The notes beneath the pieces are model-generated. The model made no database searches. It worked only from the letters and a program-made list of their open reading frames with translations, and had not been told where the DNA came from. A stretch of 64,000 nt of DNA from Thermaerobacter marianensis. Lineage in GTDB: Bacteria; Bacillota; Sulfobacillia; DVGY01. The DNA is taken from contig DYGY01000002.1 in NCBI GenBank assembly GCA_020724425.1, positions 102,662 through 166,661 of the forward strand. Direction: 5' to 3'. The position numbers were made by a program, and so were the translations under genes. Below, piece by piece: positions 29,490-39,470 of the stretch; positions within the stretch are counted from its first letter, which is position 1; each line of letters opens with the position of its first letter.

Positions 29490-30839
29490 TCAAGAATGCA
29501 CTTCCTCAAGTTCAGCTACAGGAATTCTCACAACACTTTCCTGCAAAACACCACCTGTAGCCACTAAGCCCGCAAGCATAGCTACCATAGCTGCCACCAC
29601 AGGACCCATACTGGTTCTATATCCATCAGGCAGGACCCCACCCTGATAAGCTACCACAGCCGCTACTACCGAAAGTATTGCCAATGAAAGAATAGCTTTC
29701 CTCGATATATTAATACCATATTCATGCTTAATTCCATTCAAACTATCAAAGCTAAACATTCTGCCACCATCAAGAGCTAAGACTGCAAAGAGATACCCAA
29801 ACATGAAAGGTGAATAGCGAGTGAAGCCCAAGACAATTAGCAACGCTAAAAACCCTAGTCCAATCTTAGCTGCGATTCTCGTTCTGATGCCCAAGAGCAA
29901 CATAATTGCTACCGCTGTATGAATTACTGCAAAGAAAATCGCCCAGAAACCAGCTGTAGGAATAAACACACTATCCATCAAGAAACCAATAGCCGGCCAA
30001 TGCAATTCACTAATCTGAGTAAAGACAGCAGTTAGTTGCTCTTTTGTACCCCAACCAGGAATACCATTGAGTGCCGGTACATTGCGAACAAAAATCTCAT
30101 GCAAGAACCGATAGCCTAACCAGATTCTTAATAAAGAAGTAGTTAGATCAATCTTGTTCATTTTATCGTTGGCTAAGAAAAACCAAGCAGCAACAAAACC
30201 AAACAATATACCTAAGTCTAAACTAACCATTTTAATCTTTTCGGTATCAATTACAGTAGTTTTCTGGAGATAATATACGGCCAGAACTGCAGCAGCAGAT
30301 CCTGCCACATAACGAGCCTTATCTGGGAAGAAATTCAGATTAATCAGTTTCTTTAACCACTCCTTGTCATACCTATTGACTAAATAGGCATCCAAACCAT
30401 AGTACATACCGGCATTAGTAGCCAAAACAAAAAGATGACCAATAGAGAAGAACGGAGGAATCCTTGAATTACCAAGCATAAAAATAAAGAAATCCATACT
30501 CAAACCAATTACAGCCATTGGTCTAACAAAAAGACCAAAAATAAATGCCAAAGCCAGCATTATCTGTACAGCTACAGCAACATAGCCCCATAAAGCTGCG
30601 TTAGGATACATCAAGGTCTCTAGTACCCAAGCAAACCAAGACCAGGTACCAGCTGCAATACCTGCATTACCCTGTTCAATAAGATAACTACCAGCCTCAG
30701 GACCAAACCACCCTGGATGAGGTCCAGAAGTAAAACTACCAATCTTCCAGTTATGACCTATAGTGACTTCATATAACCAGAATACACCCAGAAAAATACG
30801 CACAAAAGCAACCCAGGGACCTGCATTACCCTTAAACAT
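29490..30839 (-). CDS. Tandem DoxX/DoxD-like membrane protein
   Basis: Two DoxX-like units: 'FVRIFLGVFWLYEVTIGHNWKIG...' and 'LLRIWLGYRFLHEIFVRN...GIRTRIAAKIGLGFLALLIVLGF'; start Met after AAGGAGG at 30839. Confidence 0.7.
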   Translation of the reverse strand: MFKGNAGPWVAFVRIFLGVFWLYEVTIGHNWKIGSFTSGPHPGWFGPEAGSYLIEQGNAGIAAGTWSWFAWVLETLMYPNAALWGYVAVAVQIMLALAFIFGLFVRPMAVIGLSMDFFIFMLGNSRIPPFFSIGHLFVLATNAGMYYGLDAYLVNRYDKEWLKKLINLNFFPDKARYVAGSAAAVLAVYYLQKTTVIDTEKIKMVSLDLGILFGFVAAWFFLANDKMNKIDLTTSLLRIWLGYRFLHEIFVRNVPALNGIPGWGTKEQLTAVFTQISELHWPAIGFLMDSVFIPTAGFWAIFFAVIHTAVAIMLLLGIRTRIAAKIGLGFLALLIVLGFTRYSPFMFGYLFAVLALDGGRMFSFDSLNGIKHEYGINISRKAILSLAILSVVAAVVAYQGGVLPDGYRTSMGPVVAAMVAMLAGLVATGGVLQESVVRIPVAELEEVHS

Positions 30840-30976
30840 CAGCACTACCTCCTTAAGAAACGTTCTGATTAAATTATCATCCCTTAAGAAAAATCCCGGT
30901 AGTGCCATCACTCACCCTAAAACTAAGAAATATGCTTCCTAGAAGAGCACAAATGTCATGATTCAGTCTAGGACAT

Positions 30977-31624
30977 CTATTCAAAAAACTTATATTTCAT
31001 AACTAAAGATGCAGCTTCAACCCGGTTACTCACACCAAGCTTATTCAAGATCTGACTCACATAATTCCTAACTGTCTTCTCACCAATCCCAAGAATCTCA
31101 GCAATCTCCTTATTAGCCTTGCCTTCAGCAATTAACCTCAATACTTCCTTTTCCTGATTGGTTAACTCACCAAAAATTCTCTCTTTTTCCGATATGCTTC
31201 GCATCTTTCGAAAGACTTTCTCTGTCACTACTGGGTCCAAAAGCGACTTGCCCTCAAGAACCATCTTAATTGAATGAATTAGTTCCTCTCCTTCAAGCCC
31301 TTTTAAAAGATAACCACTGGCATTGGCTATGATACTTTCATATATCGATGATTCATCAGCAAAAGAACTCAGCATAACTACTTTAATATCAGGCAACTGT
31401 TCCTTAATTTTTGCACAGGCGGCAATGCCGCCTTCCTGACTTCCCTCTGCTGACAACTTAACATCCATAATTACCACATCTGGCCTTAGTTCCAAAGCTT
31501 TAGCAACAGCTTCTTCTTGGGTACTAGCCTCACCAACTACAGAAAAATCACCATGGATCTCTAGCAGACTTTTTAGACCCCTTCTCACTACCTCATGATC
31601 ATCAACAATCAAGATTCTTGCCAT
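30977..31624 (-). CDS. NarL-type response regulator
   Basis: 'MARILIVDDHEVVRRGLKSLLE', HTH 'LTNQEKEVLRLIAEGKANKEIAEILGIGEKTVRNYVSQILNKLGV'. Confidence 0.9.
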   Translation of the reverse strand: MARILIVDDHEVVRRGLKSLLEIHGDFSVVGEASTQEEAVAKALELRPDVVIMDVKLSAEGSQEGGIAACAKIKEQLPDIKVVMLSSFADESSIYESIIANASGYLLKGLEGEELIHSIKMVLEGKSLLDPVVTEKVFRKMRSISEKERIFGELTNQEKEVLRLIAEGKANKEIAEILGIGEKTVRNYVSQILNKLGVSNRVEAASLVMKYKFFE

Positions 31625-31626
31625 AG

Positions 31627-33051
31627 CTATCCTCCCACAGGAACCGTAACCAAAATACTTGTCCCTCTACCCTTAACTGATTTTATCTCCATGTTCCCCT
31701 CAATACTACCTATTCTCTCTCTCATGTTCTTGAGCCCCTGCCTGTTTCCGGCAAGTTCCTCTTCTACCTCTTCCAAAAGAAACCCTTTGCCATCATCACT
31801 AATCTCAATATGTAGGATACTTCCCTTCTCTTTCATCCTAACTACCAGGTTCTTGGCTTGTGCATGTTTTAAGACATTGCTAATTGCTTCTTTAAGAACA
31901 AGGGCTAGATGGTATGAGGTAGCATAGGGTACAGAAATATCTACATCCGGACACTCGACCTTCACAGCTAGTCTTTCCCTCACACTCAGTTCATCTAACA
32001 GAGCCTCAATCCTCTCCTTAAATGACTGAGTCTTTGGTATCCTCTTCAACTCACCAATATATTCTCTAATCTCAGAGATGATCTGATTACGCTTCTTAAG
32101 GGATATGTCTAATCTGTTCCTGGCTTCATCAGGATCCTCTTTAACCAAATGCTTGACTACCTCCAACTCCAAGTTGCTAGCATAAATAGATTGGATAATT
32201 CCATCATGAAGATCCTGGGCAATTCTGTTTCTTTCATCATAGATAGCTCTTGTTTTTTCACTCTCCTGAATCCTTGTAATATATTCCATATCAAATACCT
32301 GAATAACCTTCAAGATACTGACACTCAAAAAGAACCCACTAGCAGCACGAATCGTTTCAATAGGGATGCCAAAAACAGTGCTAAAAACCTGATCATTAAC
32401 AATTCTAGCAAGACCAAAGGAACTAGCCGGCACTATTAGCCCTGCGGCCAAAGTATATATCAACAAAGATATTCTCGCCATGTTGAGATACCTAGCAAAC
32501 TCTGCATACCCTGCTTCAATAAATTCCTGTCTTTGTAAACCAATAGCGTACCCAGCTAAAAGAGTACCCGGTAAGGCCAACAAGTATCTAGCCCAGATAT
32601 CCCCCATCCTTACCCACCAGAGTTCATCACCAACCATATCCAAGAAAACAATGTAAGCAATCATCTGTACTAACCAGATTAGAAAAATAGCTAAAGGGAA
32701 TACTTTTAATCTTCTGTCTAACCCCTTAGTATCAATCAATAGTGAAAGACCAAAATAGAACATGAACATGAAGGAGAGGGCATTAATAACTATCCGAATA
32801 GTTCTTAGAATAATGTAGGTCTGCTCACTAGCATAAGCCTGCTGCAAAGGGATAAAGAGATGCCCCCAATCAGCAAAAGCATGAACTATACCAAACAAAG
32901 CCAACCAATGTAAGCTATGCGCCAACTTAAAACGACTATGCTGTCTGCTCTTTAATAGAATGCCAAATCCCATGAGGAAAAAGATCATCCCATAAACAAA
33001 CAGAATGACCACCTTATTAGCCTCTAACAGCTCATGGAAGGTCCCTAACAA
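31627..33051 (-). CDS. Membrane sensor histidine kinase (HisKA_3), partner of the NarL-type regulator
   Basis: Multi-TM N-terminus, 'YDERNRIAQDLHDGIIQSIYASNLELE', HATPase 'EISDDGKGF', 'GLKNMRERIGSIEG'. Confidence 0.9.
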   Translation of the reverse strand: MLGTFHELLEANKVVILFVYGMIFFLMGFGILLKSRQHSRFKLAHSLHWLALFGIVHAFADWGHLFIPLQQAYASEQTYIILRTIRIVINALSFMFMFYFGLSLLIDTKGLDRRLKVFPLAIFLIWLVQMIAYIVFLDMVGDELWWVRMGDIWARYLLALPGTLLAGYAIGLQRQEFIEAGYAEFARYLNMARISLLIYTLAAGLIVPASSFGLARIVNDQVFSTVFGIPIETIRAASGFFLSVSILKVIQVFDMEYITRIQESEKTRAIYDERNRIAQDLHDGIIQSIYASNLELEVVKHLVKEDPDEARNRLDISLKKRNQIISEIREYIGELKRIPKTQSFKERIEALLDELSVRERLAVKVECPDVDISVPYATSYHLALVLKEAISNVLKHAQAKNLVVRMKEKGSILHIEISDDGKGFLLEEVEEELAGNRQGLKNMRERIGSIEGNMEIKSVKGRGTSILVTVPVGG

Positions 33052-33171
33052 AGATTAGCCCCCTCACAAATATTGCTAGCTTAATACTACCACACAAATA
33101 GCCAAAGCAAACTCCTTTTGATAAATCTGCTTAGAATAGGGAATACATATCCTGTGAAAGGAGCAATTAAA

Positions 33172-36100
33172 ATGAAAAAGACATCCCCTTTGATAAGGAA
33201 CCTCAAATACTTTTCCAAAAGAGAGAAATACTCAGAAGGTCATAGCGAACTATCACCCTTTGATAGAGAGATGGAAAAAACATACCGTCGTCGCTGGCAA
33301 CATGACAAGGTTGTGAGATCTACCCATGGGGTAAATTGTACAGGTTCATGTAGTTGGAAGGTATATGTCAAAGACGGCCTTATTACCTGGGAAACACAAC
33401 AGGTAGATTATCCCTCAACAGGTCCTGATATGCCCGAATACGAACCAAGGGGTTGTCCTAGAGGTGCAAGCTTCTCCTGGTATATCTATAGTCCTTTAAG
33501 AGTTAAATATCCATATATCAGAGCCCCACTGCTCAGTCTCTGGAAAGAAGCTCTAAGACAGGAAAAAGACCCAGTACAGGCATACAAAAGCATTGTGGAA
33601 GACCCTAAAAAAACACAGGAATATAAACCATTCAGAGGCAAGGGTGGCTTTATAAGGGCTTCCTGGGATGACATAAATACACTTATAGCAGCCTCTTTGA
33701 TCTATACCATTCAAAAATATGGACCTGATAGAATAGTGGGTTTTTCCCCCATTCCTGCCATGTCTATGGTCAGTCATGCAGCAGGTTCACGCTTTCTCAC
33801 CCTAATTGGCGCGCCTATGCTCAGTTTCTATGACTGGTATGCTGATTTGCCACCTGCCTCACCACAGATCTGGGGTGACCAGACCGATGTACCCGAGAGT
33901 GCCGACTGGTTTAACAGCGGCTACCTATTAGTCTGGGGTAGCAATGTGCCGCAAACCAGAACCCCTGATGCCCATTTCCTGGTCGAAGCCAGATATCGGG
34001 GGACTAAAGTAGCAGCAGTTAGCCCAGACTATGCCGAATACGTCAAGTTTGCCGATACCTGGCTACCCGTTAATGTGGGAATGGATGCAGCCCTAGCCAT
34101 GGCCATGACCCATGTAATCCTAAAGGAATTCTATCTAGACAATGAGACCCCATACTTCCTAGACTATGTAAAAAAGTATACTGATCTACCCTTCCTAGTT
34201 ACTCTTAAACCTCAAGGGCAAGCATATGTAGCCGATCGCTTTCTTCTAGCAAGCGATTTGAACCTGCCCTTAGATAAAGGCGAATGGAAACCAGTATTGC
34301 TAAATCAAGATCTAACCCCTGCTATACCTAAAGGGAGCATCGGTCATCGCTATGATGGCAAAAAGAACTGGAACCTTCACCTAGAAGATGAAAACAACAA
34401 CAAGATTGAACCTTTGCTCTCAATCCTAGATCATCATGATGAACTAGTTGATCTATCTCTGCCATATTTCGGCATTGATGAGAGATCTGTAATTCAGCGT
34501 CAGATACCTGTAAAGAAAATAAATAAATATTATGTAACAACTGTCTATGATCTCCTCTTAGCCAACCTAGGCCTATCTAGAAGTCTTGGGGGAGACTATC
34601 CGGCTAACTATGATGATCCAAAACCATACACCCCTGCCTGGCAAGAGGCAATCACAGGAGTCAAAAAAGACTTAGTCATCAAAGTAGCTAGAGAATTTGC
34701 CGAAAACGCTAAAAGGACCAAAGGAAAATCAATGATCATCATGGGAGCTGGTATCAACCACTGGTATCATGGCGACTTGATCTATCGAGCCATACTTAAT
34801 CTAGTCCTTTTGACAGGCTCCCAGGGAGTCAATGGTGGTGGCTGGGCTCACTATGTGGGTCAGGAAAAAGTAAGGCCACTAGAAGGCTGGCAGACAGTCG
34901 CCATGGCCCGAGACTGGGGTGGACCACCAAGACTTCAAAATGGCACAAGCTACCTATACTTTGCTAGTGATCAATGGCGCTATGAACACTTACCAGTATC
35001 CGAACTAGTCTCCCCCCTCTATGAAAAACCAAGATACCAACACTATGCCGACTACAATGTTCTAGCTGCCAGATTAGGTTGGCTCCCAGCCTATCCCCAA
35101 TTCAACAAGAACACACTAGAACTATATGAAGAAGCACAGAAACAAGGGGCTAAAACAGACCAAGAAGTAGTTGAACATTTGGTATCTCAATTACAAAACC
35201 AACAACTAGACTTTGCCATGGCAGACCCAGATGACCCACAAAACTTTCCTAGAGTCATGTTTATCTGGCGTGCCAACCTTGTTCCTAGCTCAGGTAAAGG
35301 CCATGAATATATCCTAAAACACCTACTAGGGACAGACCATGGAGTACTCGCAGAAGAAGAAGGAAACGTCAAAACAGAAGAAATCAACTGGAGAGAAGAA
35401 ATTCCCCAAGGGAAACTAGACCTTTTAATCAACCTTGATTTTCGAATGACAGGTACAGCCCTGTACTCCGACATCATTCTTCCAGCTGCAACCTGGTATG
35501 AGAAATATGATATCAGCAGTACAGATATGCATCCCTTTATCCATCCCTTTAACCCAGCAATTGCTCCTCCCTGGGAAGCAAGGTCAGACTGGGATGCATT
35601 CAAAGAACTAGCTAAGACATTTTCCAAACTGGCAGAAACCAGTCTTCCGGGAACCAAAAAAGACATTGTAACCATACCACTCTTGCATGATTCACCAGGA
35701 GAGATTTCTCAACCATACGGGAAAATATCAGACTGGAAAAAAGAAAAAACTAAGCCAGTCCCCGGCCAAAACCTGCCGCAAATTCAAATAGTTAACCGGG
35801 AATATCCAAAAACCTATGCCAAAATGATTACCCTTGGTCCAACAATTAAACAGCAAATAGGGGCCAAGGGCCTGGCCTTTGCTGCAGAAGCAGAATATGA
35901 AAAACTAAGAGACCTCCTTGGCAACAGCAAAGAAATGCCTGAACACGTAAGTATATTTACCGATAGAGATGTGGCTGAAACCATCCTTACCCTATCAAGT
36001 ACAACCAATGGTTCCCTAGCCATTAAAGCCTGGAAGGCCCTTGAAGAAAAAACAGGCCAGGATCTTAGAAAACTTGCTATGGGTAGAGAAGAGGAACACC

Positions 36101-36828
36101 TGAGCCTGCATGATATAACCACTCAACCAAGAAAGGTAATATCCTCACCAATGTATAGTGGTTCAGAAACAGGTAATCGTCGGTATTCCCCCTTTACCAC
36201 CAATGTGGAGGGCCTAATACCCTGGCGTACCCTAACAGGCAGACAACACTTCTATTTAGACCATGAAATGCTCTTTGAATTCGGTGAACCACTAGCACTA
36301 TTTAAACCAACACTACCAAACCAACCATTCAATGAAAATGACACAATTCCCAAGAGTACCGGCAAAGAGCTAACCCTAAGATACCTAACACCACACTTCA
36401 AATGGTCATATCACAGCACTTATGGCGACACTCTACCCATGCTTACCCTGTTTCGTGGAGGTCCCCATGTCTGGCTTAATGACCAGGATGCAAAAGAAAT
36501 AGATATAGCCGATAATGACTGGATTGAAGTCTTTAACCGGTATGGTGCGGTCATTGCCAGAGCCGTAGTTAGCCATAGACTTCCAAGAGGGATTGTCTTT
36601 ATGTACCACTCCCAAGACAGAAACATCAACATACCAATCTCTAACCTAACTGGCAAAAGAGGTGGAAGCCATAATAGCCCGACCAAGGTATACCTTAAAC
36701 CTACCCATATGATTGGTGGCTATGCTCAACTAAGCTATGGCTTCAACTACTATGGACCCACCGGTAACCAAAGAGACCTAACAGTATTAGTTAGAAAAGC
36801 AACAGAGGTGAACTGGCATGAAAATTAG
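33172..36828 (+). CDS. narG: Respiratory nitrate reductase alpha subunit
   Basis: 'STHGVNCTGSCSWKVYVKDGLITWETQQVDYP' and 'SFYDWYADLPPASPQIWGDQTDVPESADWFNSGYLLVWGSNVPQTRTPDAHF'; start ATG at 33172 after AAAGGAG. Confidence 0.97.
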   Translation: MKKTSPLIRNLKYFSKREKYSEGHSELSPFDREMEKTYRRRWQHDKVVRSTHGVNCTGSCSWKVYVKDGLITWETQQVDYPSTGPDMPEYEPRGCPRGASFSWYIYSPLRVKYPYIRAPLLSLWKEALRQEKDPVQAYKSIVEDPKKTQEYKPFRGKGGFIRASWDDINTLIAASLIYTIQKYGPDRIVGFSPIPAMSMVSHAAGSRFLTLIGAPMLSFYDWYADLPPASPQIWGDQTDVPESADWFNSGYLLVWGSNVPQTRTPDAHFLVEARYRGTKVAAVSPDYAEYVKFADTWLPVNVGMDAALAMAMTHVILKEFYLDNETPYFLDYVKKYTDLPFLVTLKPQGQAYVADRFLLASDLNLPLDKGEWKPVLLNQDLTPAIPKGSIGHRYDGKKNWNLHLEDENNNKIEPLLSILDHHDELVDLSLPYFGIDERSVIQRQIPVKKINKYYVTTVYDLLLANLGLSRSLGGDYPANYDDPKPYTPAWQEAITGVKKDLVIKVAREFAENAKRTKGKSMIIMGAGINHWYHGDLIYRAILNLVLLTGSQGVNGGGWAHYVGQEKVRPLEGWQTVAMARDWGGPPRLQNGTSYLYFASDQWRYEHLPVSELVSPLYEKPRYQHYADYNVLAARLGWLPAYPQFNKNTLELYEEAQKQGAKTDQEVVEHLVSQLQNQQLDFAMADPDDPQNFPRVMFIWRANLVPSSGKGHEYILKHLLGTDHGVLAEEEGNVKTEEINWREEIPQGKLDLLINLDFRMTGTALYSDIILPAATWYEKYDISSTDMHPFIHPFNPAIAPPWEARSDWDAFKELAKTFSKLAETSLPGTKKDIVTIPLLHDSPGEISQPYGKISDWKKEKTKPVPGQNLPQIQIVNREYPKTYAKMITLGPTIKQQIGAKGLAFAAEAEYEKLRDLLGNSKEMPEHVSIFTDRDVAETILTLSSTTNGSLAIKAWKALEEKTGQDLRKLAMGREEEHLSLHDITTQPRKVISSPMYSGSETGNRRYSPFTTNVEGLIPWRTLTGRQHFYLDHEMLFEFGEPLALFKPTLPNQPFNENDTIPKSTGKELTLRYLTPHFKWSYHSTYGDTLPMLTLFRGGPHVWLNDQDAKEIDIADNDWIEVFNRYGAVIARAVVSHRLPRGIVFMYHSQDRNINIPISNLTGKRGGSHNSPTKVYLKPTHMIGGYAQLSYGFNYYGPTGNQRDLTVLVRKATEVNWHEN

Positions 36829-38293
36829 AGCCCAAATGGCAATGGTAATGAGCATGGACAAGTGTATCGGCTGCCACACCTGTAGCGTAACCTGCAAAAA
36901 CACCTGGACCAACAGACCAGGTGCAGAATACATGTGGTGGAACAACGTTGAAACCAAACCAGGTATAGGCTATCCAAAGGAATGGGAAAACCAAGAGACC
37001 CATAAAGGCGGCTGGATTCTTAAAAACAACAAACTAGAGCTTAAAGCAGGAGGTAGACTAACAAAACTGCTACAGATCTTCTACAACCCAGACCTAACAC
37101 CCATAGATGAATTCTATGAGCCCTGGACATACAACTATGAGAACCTAATCAACAGGAAACTAGGTAAATATCAACCTGTAGCCACACCCCATTCCCAACT
37201 AACCGGCGAAAGAATCGAACTGAAATGGGGTCCTAACTGGGAGGATGATCTAGCTGGTGTTCACATCACCGGAAAAAGAGATCCCAACCTTGAAGAAGCA
37301 ATCAAACTGGCCTATGAACAGGTCTTCATGTTCTATCTTCCAAGAATCTGTGAACACTGCCTAAACCCCTCCTGTCTGGCATCCTGCCCTTCAGGAGCCA
37401 TCTACAAAAGAGAAGAAGACGGCATCGTCCTAGTCGATCAAGACATGTGTAGAAGCTGGCGCTTTTGCATGACCGGCTGCCCCTACAAAAAAGTATACTT
37501 TAACTGGAAAACCCATAAAGCAGAAAAGTGTACCTTCTGCTATCCAAGAATAGAGGTGGGTCTACCCACCATCTGTTCAGAAACCTGTGTGGGCCGAATC
37601 CGCTACATTGGCATTATCCTATATGATGCCAATCAGGTTGCAAAAACTGCTTCAACTGAGGACCCCTATCAGGATCACCTAAGTCTGTTCCTAAATCCCC
37701 ATGATCCCAAAGTCATTGAACAGGCACGACATGATGGTATTACCCAGGATTGGCTAGAAGCAGCACAAAGATCACCAGTATACAAGCTAGCAGTAGACTA
37801 CCAATTAGCCTTTCCACTCCATCCTGAATACAGAACACTACCAATGGTATGGTACATACCACCACTTAGCCCGATGATCAATGCCGTATCTCAGGAAAAC
37901 CTTTTAGATACGGTAGAAGAAATGCGCATTCCTCTAAAATACTTAGCAAACCTCCTCACAGGAGGCAAAACAGAACCAGTCAAACAGGCCCTTAAGAAGA
38001 TGATTGCCCTGCGTAGCTACATGCAGAAACAATACTATGACCAGGGTGAAGATCTCCTAGAATCCCTTGGTCTTAAACCAGAAGAAGCTAAAGATCTCTA
38101 CAATCTTCTGGCCATAGCCAAATACTCTGATCGCTATGTCATTCCCACAAACCACAGAGAACACAGTGTAGACTTACATGCAGCCCAAGGTACAGTAGGG
38201 TTGGAATTCCAAGAAGCCTGCCTCACCTGTGGCCTAGAAACCTATGAAGAGCAGAACCTTATTAGAAAAACGGAGGTGCAACATGGACGCTAA
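36818..38293 (+). CDS. narH: Nitrate reductase beta subunit
   Basis: 'MVMSMDKCIGCHTCSVTCKNTWTNRPGAEYMWWNNVETKPG', 'CRSWRFCMTGCPYKKVYFNWKTHKAEKCTFC'. Confidence 0.98.
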   Translation: MKIRAQMAMVMSMDKCIGCHTCSVTCKNTWTNRPGAEYMWWNNVETKPGIGYPKEWENQETHKGGWILKNNKLELKAGGRLTKLLQIFYNPDLTPIDEFYEPWTYNYENLINRKLGKYQPVATPHSQLTGERIELKWGPNWEDDLAGVHITGKRDPNLEEAIKLAYEQVFMFYLPRICEHCLNPSCLASCPSGAIYKREEDGIVLVDQDMCRSWRFCMTGCPYKKVYFNWKTHKAEKCTFCYPRIEVGLPTICSETCVGRIRYIGIILYDANQVAKTASTEDPYQDHLSLFLNPHDPKVIEQARHDGITQDWLEAAQRSPVYKLAVDYQLAFPLHPEYRTLPMVWYIPPLSPMINAVSQENLLDTVEEMRIPLKYLANLLTGGKTEPVKQALKKMIALRSYMQKQYYDQGEDLLESLGLKPEEAKDLYNLLAIAKYSDRYVIPTNHREHSVDLHAAQGTVGLEFQEACLTCGLETYEEQNLIRKTEVQHGR

Positions 38294-38762
38294 AACCACA
38301 TATCAAGTAACTGCTCAGTTGCTAGACTATCCAGATAACTGGATTAATCAAGACATACAAACCAGTGATTCAAGAATCTTAAGCTTCTTAACCTATGCCA
38401 AAAACACCCCCATAGAAGAACTATGTCAGCTATATGTTAACACCTTCGACTTTAGCAAAGATACAACCCTGTATCTCACATACTACCGCTATCAAGAACA
38501 GAAAGAACGGGGAGAGGCTTTAGTAAAGATCAAAGAACAGTATACCAATGCCGGTCTAGATCTTAATAAGGAACTGCCAGACTACCTGCCAGTCATGCTG
38601 GAATTTGCTAGCATCAATCCAGCCGGAGAAACCCTATTAGAGCAATATCTGCTAGCCCTCCTAACTCTTAAAAAGAACCTTTGCAAAAACCCATACAATT
38701 TCCTTATTGAAACAATACTAAGGCAGATTGAAACTCCAAAAGCGGTAGGTGATATACAGTGA
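38283..38762 (+). CDS. narJ: Nitrate reductase chaperone subunit NarJ
   Basis: Position between narH and narI, 'TYYRYQEQKERGEALVKIKEQYTNAGL...ELPDYLPVMLEF'; start ATG at 38283 after GGAGG. Confidence 0.9.
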   Translation: MDAKTTYQVTAQLLDYPDNWINQDIQTSDSRILSFLTYAKNTPIEELCQLYVNTFDFSKDTTLYLTYYRYQEQKERGEALVKIKEQYTNAGLDLNKELPDYLPVMLEFASINPAGETLLEQYLLALLTLKKNLCKNPYNFLIETILRQIETPKAVGDIQ

Positions 38763-39439
38763 GCCAGTTTCTCTGGGTTGTCTTTCCCTATCTAATGCTA
38801 ACTACCTTTGTTGTCGGACATCTGTACAGATATCATACCGACCAGTATACCTGGTCAGCAAAATCTAGTGAAATCCTTGAAAAAAGGATCCTAAAATGGG
38901 GTAGCTTGCTCTTCCACTACGGCATCATCTTTACCTTCTTTGGTCATGTAACCGGCCTTTTTATCCCCAAAGAAGTCTTTGATGCCCTAGGTATAGACCC
39001 CCATCTCTACCATATCTTTGCCGTAACCATGGGTACCTTAGTGGGTATTCCAACACTAGTTGGTCTGCTAATCCTTGTCTACAGAAGAATGACAACACCA
39101 AGATTAATCCTGCATACCTCAAACTTTGATCTCTTTGTCCTGCTGCTCCTTTTAGCAGTTGTACTTGAAGGTATGTATATAACAGTAATCCACTCGGGCT
39201 TCCTTGAAGCCTATGACTACAGAGAAACAATCAACCCTTGGGTTAGGGGCCTCCTAACACTAAAACCCGATGCCAACCTGATGGTCAATGTACCTTTCAG
39301 TTTTCAGCTTCATGCCCTAACTGTTCTGCTGCTTATGGGTCTATGGCCCTTCAGCAGACTGGTACACTTCTGGAGCCTACCCTTAATCTATCTAACCAGA
39401 AGCTACCTCATCTATCGCAAAGCGGGACAGAAGAACTAA
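38759..39439 (+). CDS. narI: Nitrate reductase gamma subunit (cytochrome b)
   Basis: 'QFLWVVFPYLMLTTFVVGHLYRYHTDQYTWSAKSSEILEKR...WGSLLFHYGIIFTFFGHVTGL', 'PFSFQLHALTVLLLMGLWPFSRLVHFWSLP'. Confidence 0.95.
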   Translation: MSQFLWVVFPYLMLTTFVVGHLYRYHTDQYTWSAKSSEILEKRILKWGSLLFHYGIIFTFFGHVTGLFIPKEVFDALGIDPHLYHIFAVTMGTLVGIPTLVGLLILVYRRMTTPRLILHTSNFDLFVLLLLLAVVLEGMYITVIHSGFLEAYDYRETINPWVRGLLTLKPDANLMVNVPFSFQLHALTVLLLMGLWPFSRLVHFWSLPLIYLTRSYLIYRKAGQKN

Positions 39440-39444
39440 AGAAA

Positions 39445-39464
39445 GCCCCTGGAATCCCAGGGGC
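39445..39464. terminator. Shared convergent terminator between narI and the PlsY-AAR-like gene
   Basis: GCCCCTGG/CCAGGGGC hairpin. Confidence 0.7.
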
Positions 39465-39470
39465 CTATTT

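Noticed and set aside
33486-37003. Minus-strand ORFs inside narG/narH
   Set aside because: Antisense shadows without family signatures; narG and narH are unambiguous.
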